Positions 1 to 6,672 of a stretch of DNA of 7,647 bases are shown here, in pieces. The first letter of the stretch is position 1. Each line of letters opens with the position of its first letter. This stretch comes from UBA9547 sp044349205. Lineage in GTDB: Bacteria; Bacteroidota; Bacteroidia; Cytophagales; UBA9547. The position numbers and the translations under genes were made by a program. The notes beneath the pieces are model-generated. The model ran no database searches. It saw nothing but the letters and a program-made list of their open reading frames with translations, and was not told where the DNA came from. The stretch is from assembly GCA_044349205.1 (NCBI GenBank), contig JBIKRJ010000115.1:1-7647 (forward strand), read 5' to 3'.

Positions 1-703
1 AAAACACTTCCGCTCTTAGTTCATTCAAATCTACAATGTCCACCAAGGTGATTTCGGGGTTGGCCCTCATGCCTATTTTCATTGGAAGTTGGTACACATA
101 ACCCGAAATTGGGGCATATACGATTTTTTCCAAGCTTATTTTGGCATTTTTAGGGTCTTGAAGCTCTCTGGCGTCTTTTTTCAATACCGCCAATTTGGCT
201 TTGTATGCTTTTTCGGTAGCCAAAGCGCTGTAATATCTTGCTTCGATCGACTGAAAATCGGCAACCGAAGAAACATCGGCAGTGCGCAACTCCGACTGGC
301 GATTATATTCTTTTTCAAGATACACTGCCTCACTGTAGGCACGCATGTAGTCTTGCTGCAACTGTACAAATTCCAAACTGCTAATGGCTAGAATTGGGTC
401 TCCTTTTTGAACCAAACTACCTTCTTGTACAAACAATCTTTCTATTCGCCCCGAAATATTCGAAGATATTTTGGCTTCGAAATTGGCATTCACTCCTATG
501 CGACCGTTGGCATTTACAACAGGGTGCAAGCTTTTGTTCTCAATAGGCGCTTGTGAAATATCCATCAATTGCAATTGTTGGTCGGTGAGCGATAGGAAAG
601 GAGCAGAGTGGTTCGCTTTTTTCTCATCCTCTTTTTTGGAACAACTGGTCAAAATAACAGTGCCAATAAGGAAAGTGGTGAATATGGTTTTGTGCATTTT
701 CAT
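1..703 (-). CDS. Periplasmic adaptor (membrane fusion) lipoprotein of the RND metal pump; 3' end outside window
   Basis: This HlyD/CusB/CzcB-type adaptor links pump and channel across the periplasm. The frame is open from ATG 703 to the left edge, giving 234 codons with no stop; the family is usually about 350-420 aa, so roughly 60 percent is visible. Residues 1-20 form a lipoprotein signal ending in lipobox LTSC, with Cys21 the lipidated residue, followed by a charged linker SKKEDEKK. Next come the first barrel-sandwich (lipoyl) half at about 75-111 (ISGRIERLFVQEGSLVQKGD), an alpha-helical hairpin at about 112-186, the second lipoyl half at about 188-225 (VYAPISGYV, then MKIGMRANPEITLVDIVDL), and the start of the beta-barrel domain. 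The ATG overlaps the channel stop as TAATG, so coupled translation is likely. A second ATG two codons later is possible. No His-rich or Met-rich metal-binding insert is seen in the visible part. Confidence 0.93.
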   Translation of the reverse strand, partial: MKMHKTIFTTFLIGTVILTSCSKKEDEKKANHSAPFLSLTDQQLQLMDISQAPIENKSLHPVVNANGRIGVNANFEAKISSNISGRIERLFVQEGSLVQKGDPILAISSLEFVQLQQDYMRAYSEAVYLEKEYNRQSELRTADVSSVADFQSIEARYYSALATEKAYKAKLAVLKKDARELQDPKNAKISLEKIVYAPISGYVYQLPMKIGMRANPEITLVDIVDLNELRAEVF

Positions 704-1896
704 TATAGTTCGCCTTTGATATACAGTAAGTTAATGACAGATTGATTATAATTTTTTAATGCGTCTAAATAACCCAAATCGATTTGGAAAGCTTGGTCAA
801 TGTTTTGTAAGTAGAAATAATAGCTAATGGCGCCACTTCGGAAACTTTTCTGTGCGCTTTCAATAATTTGTTTCGATTGCTTGGTTCCGATGGTTTCGAA
901 ATAGTCCAAGATTTGGGAATATTGTTTGTACATAGACAGAGCTTGCACAAAATCGGAATAGAGTTTGTTGTTGATTAAGTTGGATTGCATTTGGGCGACC
1001 TCTACACCTTTTTTAGCCGATTTTACTTTGGCTCTGTACGACCAAATAGCCAACGGGAAGGTGATGCCGTAGTTTAGCCGATAGTAGGGCGAAGTGTTTG
1101 TACTTTGGTTGAAATAGCCAAACATAAGGCCTGGGAGTTGTTTTTGCCTTTCGACGTTGAGTGTGGACTTTGAAAACTCAATTTGTTTTTTGTAAAGCGA
1201 AAATATTGGATTGTGCTCCATCACGGTATCTTCAAAATTGATGGTGACGGGAATCGTGGTCTTGGCAAATTTCGAGCTTGGCACATAGGTGCTATCTCCA
1301 GGTTTGCCCAAGTACAAAGAAATTTGAAATTGATTGTTCTTTCTTTCAGTAAGGGCTTGGCGCAATTGGTTTTGCACGATTTTGTATTTCGCTTCGCCGT
1401 TTATTTTCTCCAAAATCGCAATTTGCCCCACTCTGTAACGTATCTCATTCACTTCCAACAAATCGGACAAAATGGAGTCGTAGCGCTTCAATACACGTTC
1501 TCTTTCAATTGAAAATGAAAGGTTGTTGTAAGAAGTTTTTACATTGAATTTCAATAAGTTGATGTTGGTTTCTTTTTCAGTTTCGGCAATTGAAACTTGG
1601 GTTTGCAACGATTTTTTCTGTGCAGCATACACAGTAGGAAAATCTAACATTTGCAAAATACTGGCTCTCATTTCGTTTCCTGTTGGAGCTTGAATCAACA
1701 CTTCGGTATTTGGTAAGTTTAAATACGAGGGTATCAGAGATTTTTGCTGTTCTATTTTAAGAGAAGATGAAATAATGAGCGGATAGTTTTGTAAAGCCAT
1801 GTCTATCACTTCCTTTTCCGAAATGGCTTTTTGCGCATATCCTATCTCGGTCAATAAAACCAAGAAAAGGAATATCGATTTTTTAAACGGCATCAT
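703..1896 (-). CDS. TolC-family outer-membrane efflux channel (CzcC/CusC-like)
   Basis: This is the outer-membrane component through which the RND pump would discharge metal. The 397-aa protein begins with a Sec signal (Lys5-Lys6, hydrophobic core SIFLFLVLLTEIG, probable cleavage after Tyr-Ala at 20-21). It then has the long, mostly alpha-helical and Gln/Lys/Glu-rich TolC architecture in two pseudo-repeats. Each ends in a recognisable turn: RYRVGQIAILEKINGEAKY near 154-171, and FRSGAISYYFYLQNIDQAF near 352-370. The tail NYNQSVINLLYIKG is typical of CzcC-type channels. The start could be ATG 1896 or the adjacent ATG 1893; the signal peptide is intact either way. It begins 12 bp after the pump stop, and its TAA overlaps the adaptor ATG by one base. 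In many Bacteroidota the channel is fused to the pump C-terminus; here it is separate with its own signal peptide. Sequence divergence gives no metal information. Confidence 0.92.
   Translation of the reverse strand: MMPFKKSIFLFLVLLTEIGYAQKAISEKEVIDMALQNYPLIISSSLKIEQQKSLIPSYLNLPNTEVLIQAPTGNEMRASILQMLDFPTVYAAQKKSLQTQVSIAETEKETNINLLKFNVKTSYNNLSFSIERERVLKRYDSILSDLLEVNEIRYRVGQIAILEKINGEAKYKIVQNQLRQALTERKNNQFQISLYLGKPGDSTYVPSSKFAKTTIPVTINFEDTVMEHNPIFSLYKKQIEFSKSTLNVERQKQLPGLMFGYFNQSTNTSPYYRLNYGITFPLAIWSYRAKVKSAKKGVEVAQMQSNLINNKLYSDFVQALSMYKQYSQILDYFETIGTKQSKQIIESAQKSFRSGAISYYFYLQNIDQAFQIDLGYLDALKNYNQSVINLLYIKGEL
713..717 (-). promoter_or_regulatory. Possible Shine-Dalgarno for the adaptor gene
   Basis: AAAGG on the minus strand lies nine bases before the adaptor ATG at 703, inside the last codons of the channel gene. 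It is the only start in the window with a recognisable purine-rich ribosome-binding core at normal spacing, and it supports 703 over the second in-frame ATG at 697. Shine-Dalgarno use is weak in this phylum, so this may be chance. Confidence 0.3.
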
Positions 1897-1908
1897 ATCA
1901 GGTCCATG

Positions 1909-4900
1909 TTAAGCTTCGTCCAAACCGTCGGCGTCAGGTTCGTCAGATTTGAATAGAATATAAATTACGGGTAAAACAATCAAGGTGAGCACGGTCGCAG
2001 TCAACAAGCCACCTATTACTACCGTGGCCAAAGGTTTGGAAACTTCGCCACCGGCACCTGTAGAAAAAGCCATAGGCAAAAAGCCAAATGCCGCTACAAA
2101 AGAGGTCATGATGATGGGTCTAAACTTGTCGGCCAATGCCACTTTTACCAATTCTTCCGTTTCAAGTTCGGTTTCCCTTCCTAGTTTTTTGAAATGGCTG
2201 ATAAGCAAAATACCATTGAGTACGGCTACGCCAAAAAGGCAAATAAAACCAACACCCGCTGAAATGCTAAAAGAAAAACCGCGTGCCCAAAGTGAGAAAA
2301 TACCCCCTACGGCTGCAAGTGGAATAGCCGAAAATACCATCAGTGATTCTCGGATTGTACCAAATGTGACAAATAGCAAAGCCAAAATGATAAGCAAAGC
2401 AATGGGCAATACCACACTCAATCGTTCTTTGGCTGCAAGCAGGTTTTGGAATTGACCGCCATAGGTGAAAGAGTACCCCAGTGGTAAGTTTATTTTGGCT
2501 TCGATTAGTTTTTTTGCCTCGTTCACAACCGACTCAATATCACGGCCTCGCACATTAAAACTCACATTTATTCGACGTTGTCCTTTATCGCGCGATATTT
2601 CCGAAGGGCCTATTTCTACCCTTATGTCGGCTACTTGGCTTAGGGGCACTAGGTTTCCATTTTTGTCGCTCAGTAACAGTTGTTTGATATCTTCAATATT
2701 GGCACGATAGTCGGAAGATAATCTCACTGACAAGTCGAACCTGCGTTCACCTTCGTAAATGATACCAGCTGTTTTTCCAGCAAAGGCAGTTTGGATGAGT
2801 TGATTCACTTTTTCAACTTGAATGCCATAGTAGGCCAACATATTTCGGTCGTAGGTAACCACGATTTGTGGCAAACCACCCAGTTTTTGGACTAAAATAT
2901 CTTCACAGCCTTTTACATTTTTCAATATCACACCTACTTGTTGCCCCAAATAGGTGAGCTTGTCCAAATCATCGCCCATTATTTTGATAACCACATCGGC
3001 TTTGGCACCGCTTATCAGTTCGTTAAAACGGTTTTCGATGGGTTGGGAAATGGTGTAGGTCACACCCGGAAAGTTTTTGTACACACCGGCAATTCTTTCA
3101 GTGAGTTCGGCTTTGGTTTTTACTTTTTTCCATTCGTGCTCGTCTTTTAAAATGATTATATTGTCGAAAGCCTCGATAGGCATAGGGTCGGTTGGGATTT
3201 CAGAGGTACCTACTTTTCCCACGCAGGTGGCAATTTCGTTCGGAAAGCTATCAAGCAATATCTTTTGTAGTTTGGTAGAAAAATCTTTGGATTCTGTAAG
3301 TCCAGTACCTACGGGCAGTCGGGTTTCGATTAGGTAATCTCCTTCGTCAACTCTTGGAATAAATTCGCCTCCCAATTTCATAAAAACTAAAATACCAGCA
3401 CATAGCAAAACTAGAGCCCCCGCAATAGTCTGCATTTTTTTGGCAATAGCTTTTTCAATAAGTGGCTGATAACCTTTGTAAAAGAAATCCACCAGTTTGT
3501 CGGCAAAGCTTTTGTGGTCGCCGTGTGGTTTCAGTACCAATGTGGCCATGGTTGGCACATAGGTGAGAGATAAAATCAATGCGCCCAGAATGGCAAAACT
3601 CACGGTCATAGCCATAGGGGTAAACATTTTTCCTTCTATGCCGCTTAGCGTCATAATGGGGAAATACACGATGAGGATGATAAGTCCGCCGAAAACCACC
3701 GATTTTTTCACTTCCTTGCAAGCGTGCGCTACTTCTATGTCCTTCAACTTTTTGTCTGTCAAGTTTTTATGGGCTTTCAACGCGATTGCGAGTTGGAATA
3801 CCACATTTTCAATTACCAGCAGGGCACTGTCTACAATAAGTCCAAAGTCGATCGCGCCCAAGCTCATCAAATTGCCATCTACTCCAAAAATATTCATCAG
3901 AATGACGGCAATCATCATTGAAAGCGGAATAACGGAGGCGGCCAACAGGCTGGCTCGAATGTCGCCCAGGAATATAAACAAGACCACTATTACAATTAGG
4001 CAACCCTCCAACAAGTTCGCAGTCACCGTTTTAATAGTTTTGCTTATAAGCACCGATCGGTCAATGAAAGGCACTATCTCCAAATCTTTGGGTAGGTCTT
4101 TTTCTATTTCACTCAGACTTTTTTTAATGTTTTTTATGACATTCACTGCATTTTCGCCTTTCCGCATGAGCACAACAGCACCTACGGTTTCTCCTTCTCC
4201 ATTGATGGTCATAGCACCGTATCGCACGGTAGCACCATAGTCAACTTCGGCCACATCTTTGATGTAAACAGGCACCTGGTTGTTTATCTTGATGATGGTT
4301 TTTTCAATGTCTTCTAGGTTTTTAATTAGCCCAATACCTCTAATGACAAATGCTGTCCCGTCTTTTTCAATATATGCACCACCTGCATTGCCGTTGCCAC
4401 CTTCTAAAGCCCTAAATATTTCTTCAAGAGTTACATTGGCGGCACGCATGAATTTTGGGTTCACTTTTGCCTGATATTCTTTAACATAACCCCCAAAACT
4501 GCTGATATCGGCGACTCCCTCTGTACTCAACAATTTTTTCCTGACTACCCAGTCCTGAATAGTGCGCAGATCTGAAAGTGTATAAACCGAATCTTGTGGG
4601 TTTTTGGGCCGAATGATGTATTGGAAAATTTCTCCCAAACCTGTGCTAATCGGAGCCAATGTAGGTTGAACCCCATTTGGCAGATTCTTTTTCAAGTCGT
4701 TTAGCTTTTCCAGTACGAGCAACCTTGCGTGATAGGGGTCTACATTGTCTTTGAAAATAACGGTAACATTTGACAATGAAAATTTGGAAATAGACCTTAT
4801 TTCGACCATATCTGGCAAGTTTGCCATGGCCAGTTCAATTGGAGCAGTTGCAAACTTCTCCATTTCATAGGCTGCCAAGTTTGGGTCTTGGGTAATGATA

Positions 4901-5043
4901 AGTACCTGATTATTTGTTACATCGGGTACTGCATCCAGTGGTAATTTCAGTAGGGCAAATGTGCCTACCGAAACGAGGGCTGCCGTCAGCGACAGGATTA
5001 GTATTTTTGAACGAATACTGAATACAATGATTTTATCAATCAT
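1909..5043 (-). CDS. Heavy-metal efflux RND pump (CzcA/CusA family)
   Basis: This is the proton-driven inner-membrane subunit of a tripartite metal exporter. At 1044 aa it has full HME-RND length. TM1 is at about 13-31, followed by the family block LDAVPDVTNNQV (36-47) and a periplasmic porter region to about 340. TM2-TM6 span roughly 344-500 and TM7 538-556. A second porter region runs to about 875, and TM8-TM12 span about 876-1030. TM4 reads DFGLIVDSALLVIEN (399-413). Asp399, Asp405 and Glu412 match the proton-relay Asp402/Asp408/Glu415 of CzcA with constant offset, the pattern of divalent-cation pumps; E. coli CusA has AIG...DAA here. The CusA Cu(I)-binding methionines 573, 623 and 672 align with Glu573, Ala625 and Glu675. 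The C-terminus is a short acidic tail (SDEPDADGLDEA). The start at 5043 gives the normal family N-terminus and is preceded by an A-rich leader without Shine-Dalgarno. The channel gene follows after 12 bp. Zn/Co/Cd/Ni export is inferred; the exact metal is unknown. Confidence 0.95.
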   Translation of the reverse strand: MIDKIIVFSIRSKILILSLTAALVSVGTFALLKLPLDAVPDVTNNQVLIITQDPNLAAYEMEKFATAPIELAMANLPDMVEIRSISKFSLSNVTVIFKDNVDPYHARLLVLEKLNDLKKNLPNGVQPTLAPISTGLGEIFQYIIRPKNPQDSVYTLSDLRTIQDWVVRKKLLSTEGVADISSFGGYVKEYQAKVNPKFMRAANVTLEEIFRALEGGNGNAGGAYIEKDGTAFVIRGIGLIKNLEDIEKTIIKINNQVPVYIKDVAEVDYGATVRYGAMTINGEGETVGAVVLMRKGENAVNVIKNIKKSLSEIEKDLPKDLEIVPFIDRSVLISKTIKTVTANLLEGCLIVIVVLFIFLGDIRASLLAASVIPLSMMIAVILMNIFGVDGNLMSLGAIDFGLIVDSALLVIENVVFQLAIALKAHKNLTDKKLKDIEVAHACKEVKKSVVFGGLIILIVYFPIMTLSGIEGKMFTPMAMTVSFAILGALILSLTYVPTMATLVLKPHGDHKSFADKLVDFFYKGYQPLIEKAIAKKMQTIAGALVLLCAGILVFMKLGGEFIPRVDEGDYLIETRLPVGTGLTESKDFSTKLQKILLDSFPNEIATCVGKVGTSEIPTDPMPIEAFDNIIILKDEHEWKKVKTKAELTERIAGVYKNFPGVTYTISQPIENRFNELISGAKADVVIKIMGDDLDKLTYLGQQVGVILKNVKGCEDILVQKLGGLPQIVVTYDRNMLAYYGIQVEKVNQLIQTAFAGKTAGIIYEGERRFDLSVRLSSDYRANIEDIKQLLLSDKNGNLVPLSQVADIRVEIGPSEISRDKGQRRINVSFNVRGRDIESVVNEAKKLIEAKINLPLGYSFTYGGQFQNLLAAKERLSVVLPIALLIILALLFVTFGTIRESLMVFSAIPLAAVGGIFSLWARGFSFSISAGVGFICLFGVAVLNGILLISHFKKLGRETELETEELVKVALADKFRPIIMTSFVAAFGFLPMAFSTGAGGEVSKPLATVVIGGLLTATVLTLIVLPVIYILFKSDEPDADGLDEA

Positions 5044-5075
5044 TTGTGAGTTAGTTATTTAAGTTTGCAAAACAG

Positions 5076-5166
5076 ACAACTCGAAAAATAGCCTTTTATT
5101 TTGATAAATCAAATAAGACTTATGCCAAATAGTAAACTTGTCAAAAGGCTTATCAAAGCGAGTTGT
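5076..5166 (-). repeat. Composite inverted repeat across the menA 3' end and pump leader
   Basis: Seen directly: ACAACTCG (5076-5083) is complementary to CGAGTTGT (5159-5166), and just inside it AGCCTTTT (5090-5097) is complementary to AAAAGGCT (5143-5150). They nest as two 8-bp stems separated by a 6/8-base internal loop, with a 45-base apical loop. A third pair, TTTGATA (5100-5106) with TATCAAA (5151-5157), crosses the inner stem, so the two exclude each other or form a pseudoknot. The apical loop also has a small TTTGAT/ATCAAA hairpin containing the menA TGA stop. In the transcript the inner stem is followed by AUUUUU, which looks terminator-like but with few G-C pairs and a long loop. A role in terminating or attenuating between menA and the pump genes is inference only. 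Confidence 0.5.
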
Positions 5167-6008
5167 TTCAAATATTTGTCCAAATACTTGTGTTGGGAAG
5201 TGTTTTGTACCTTGTATAGGTGAAAAAAGTACAATGGGGCGCAGAGCAAAGGCAAATAATCGTGCCATCTTTTTGAAGTTGTCAAAATAAAGATAGCGAA
5301 CAGGATAGTGGAGAGAAGTGTAAGTAGTGTGTGGTAAATTTTTCCCTTTTCGTAGCCAATCATCACCGGAATACTTCGCTTGCCGTGCAAGCGATCATTT
5401 TCTATGTCGCGTAAGTTGTTCAAATTCAGTACTCCTGTAGCGAGCAAACCGCAGGCGGTAGCAGGCAAAATATTATAATAATAGAATTGCTTTGCCATTA
5501 AATAATGGGTGCCCAACACACCTACCAAACCAAAAAATACCAAAACCGCCACATCGCCGAATCCTTTGTAGCCGTATGCATTTTTTCCGACTGTGTAAGT
5601 GATGGCGCACAGTATGCACAACAATCCTACACCCATAAAAAACCAAAAGACTTTTGCTTCGGAAAATGCCTCTGCCCTCCACAACAACAATACACCACTT
5701 ATAAAAGAAAGGACTGAGAAAATGAAAATGGCCATTTTCATGGCTTTTGCAGAAATTAATCCAGCCTGAAGTGTGCGAGCAGGCCCTATTCTATGCGCAT
5801 TGTCGGTTCCCTTGACATAATCGCCGTAATCATTGGCAAGGTTTGAAAGTATTTGCAAAAAAAGAGTGGTAACGAGCGCAAAAACAAGCACGGAAGTTTG
5901 GAAATACCCTTGTTTCATGGCCAAAAAACCACCAAGCAGAATGCTTGAAAATGCCAAAGGTAGGGTGCGTAGTCGGAAGGCTTTCAGCCAAACTTGTATT
6001 CGTATCAA
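5109..6008 (-). CDS. menA: 1,4-dihydroxy-2-naphthoate polyprenyltransferase (MenA)
   Basis: MenA is an inner-membrane UbiA-family enzyme that attaches a polyprenyl chain to 1,4-dihydroxy-2-naphthoate, giving demethylmenaquinone, the penultimate step of menaquinone synthesis. The 299 residues match the usual length and align end to end with E. coli MenA as I remember it. Shared blocks are RLRTLPLAF (12-20), QILSNLANDYGD (52-63), AITYTVG (135-141), LPATACGLLAT (181-191) and NNLRDIENDR (197-206). The two Asp-rich motifs for Mg-prenyl-diphosphate are NDYGDYVKGTD (59-69) and DIEND (201-205). Between them are several hydrophobic spans. The start is TTG at 6008: no ATG exists between it and the in-frame stop at 6051-6053, and the next internal ATG (residue 31) would remove the conserved N-terminus. 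TTG overlaps the peroxidase stop as TTGA. No other men gene is in the window. Its last codons form one arm of an inverted repeat. Confidence 0.95.
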   Translation of the reverse strand: MIRIQVWLKAFRLRTLPLAFSSILLGGFLAMKQGYFQTSVLVFALVTTLFLQILSNLANDYGDYVKGTDNAHRIGPARTLQAGLISAKAMKMAIFIFSVLSFISGVLLLWRAEAFSEAKVFWFFMGVGLLCILCAITYTVGKNAYGYKGFGDVAVLVFFGLVGVLGTHYLMAKQFYYYNILPATACGLLATGVLNLNNLRDIENDRLHGKRSIPVMIGYEKGKIYHTLLTLLSTILFAIFILTTSKRWHDYLPLLCAPLYFFHLYKVQNTSQHKYLDKYLKQLALISLLTSLLFGISLI

Positions 6009-6529
6009 AGCAAACTGGTAATTTCTTGGCTCATTGGTTTGGTGCTGGAGCTAAAGTGTTTCAAAAGTTTACCATTTTCGTCTACCAAGTATTTGTTGAA
6101 ATTCCAAGAGGGCGATTTGTCGTTCCAACCGTTTAATTCTTTTTTCGAAAGCCATTGGAAAAGAGGGTGTTGGTCGCTGCCTTTTACCGATATTTTTTGA
6201 AACACAGTGAAAGTGACCCCGTAATTTTTTTTGCAAAAAGATTTGATGGAATCGTTGCCCAAAGGTTCTTGGAAAAAGCTGTTGGAGGGAAATCCCAATA
6301 CTACCAATTTGCCCTTGTATTTATCGCTAAGCTCTTGCAGTTCTTTGTATTGCGAAGTATAGCCACAAAAAGAGGCCAAATTTACTAACAATACTTTTTT
6401 ACCTTTCAGCGAATGAAAGTCAAAATCGTTTCCATCAATCGTTTTTATTTTAAAATCGTAGAAAGAAGGTGTTTTGGCAACAAAGCTGTATAGCATAATA
6501 GGCAGGAGCAAGCAGAATGTAGTTTTCAT
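6005..6529 (-). CDS. Glutathione peroxidase family thiol peroxidase, exported
   Basis: This thioredoxin-fold peroxidase reduces hydroperoxides; family members with two cysteines use thioredoxin rather than glutathione. The frame is open back to an ATG at 6592 (195 aa). I choose the ATG at 6529 (174 aa) because it directly begins a Sec-type signal sequence: Lys, then a hydrophobic stretch TTFCLLLPIMLYSFVA. This predicts a periplasmic or membrane-anchored enzyme. The extra 21 residues of the longer form are not signal-like. Numbered from 6529, the peroxidatic Cys is Cys55 in NLASFCGYTSQY, the likely resolving Cys is Cys99 in KSFCKKNYG, and the Trp/Asn pair of the catalytic tetrad is Trp142-Asn143 in WNFNKYLV. 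The usual FPCNQF segment reads FPSNSF, so the tetrad Gln is Ser and the segment is one residue short. The stop overlaps the menA start, implying co-expression. Neither start has a Shine-Dalgarno sequence. Family assignment is firm; reductant and exact start are inferred. Confidence 0.9.
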   Translation of the reverse strand: MKTTFCLLLPIMLYSFVAKTPSFYDFKIKTIDGNDFDFHSLKGKKVLLVNLASFCGYTSQYKELQELSDKYKGKLVVLGFPSNSFFQEPLGNDSIKSFCKKNYGVTFTVFQKISVKGSDQHPLFQWLSKKELNGWNDKSPSWNFNKYLVDENGKLLKHFSSSTKPMSQEITSLL

Positions 6530-6633
6530 GGGGTTAATTGAAAGCTGAGACAACATAAAGGTTCGGAAGATTGAGAAACCTTTTAGAGTCATTGCTTCAT
6601 TTTTACAAACATCGAAACCGGGAAATTGTTCGA

Positions 6634-6643
6634 TTTTTTTTTT
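6634..6643 (-). repeat. A10 homopolymer tract in glmS-peroxidase gap
   Basis: On the transcribed (minus) strand there is a run of ten A, 30 bases after the glmS stop and 104 bases before the chosen peroxidase start. The 143-bp gap (6530-6672) should hold the peroxidase promoter if there is one. I find only an imperfect match, GATGTTTG at 6606-6613, to the Bacteroidota -7 element TAnnTTTG, and no good TTG upstream of it at the right distance, so no promoter is called. There is also no convincing glmS terminator on the minus strand. Confidence 0.6.
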
Positions 6644-6672
6644 GGCTAAAACTCCTTTTTGTCAAACTTTCT

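Noticed and set aside
89..391. 100-codon plus-strand open frame near the left edge
   Set aside because: It lies opposite the adaptor, whose frame is continuous for 234 codons with clear family motifs; the plus frame shows no domain.
1897..1908. Frameshift splitting a fused pump-channel gene
   Set aside because: The channel has its own start and a complete signal peptide, and the pump ends in a normal hydrophilic tail, so these are two intact genes.
1985..2455. 156-codon plus-strand open frame
   Set aside because: Shadow of the pump C-terminal region; composition is low-complexity Ser/Thr/Pro/Asn and it has no recognisable domain.
3563..4240. 225-codon plus-strand open frame inside the pump gene
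   Set aside because: It is antisense to a highly conserved transmembrane and TM4 region of the pump, has the Ser/Thr/Ile/Met-rich composition expected from reverse reading of hydrophobic codons, and resembles no family I know.
5044..5075. Promoter for the pump gene in the menA-pump gap
   Set aside because: CTGTTTTG on the minus strand is a weak match to TAnnTTTG and no TTG lies at the expected distance upstream, so a promoter is not supported.
6530..6592. N-terminal extension of the peroxidase from ATG 6592
   Set aside because: The 21 extra residues are not signal-like and would bury the hydrophobic leader that begins at 6529; it stays possible but is less likely.
6612..6643. Plus-strand hairpin TCGAA/TTCGA followed by T10, resembling a terminator
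   Set aside because: The stem is only 5 bp, with a 12-base loop, and no plus-strand gene ends there; all transcription is in the opposite direction.
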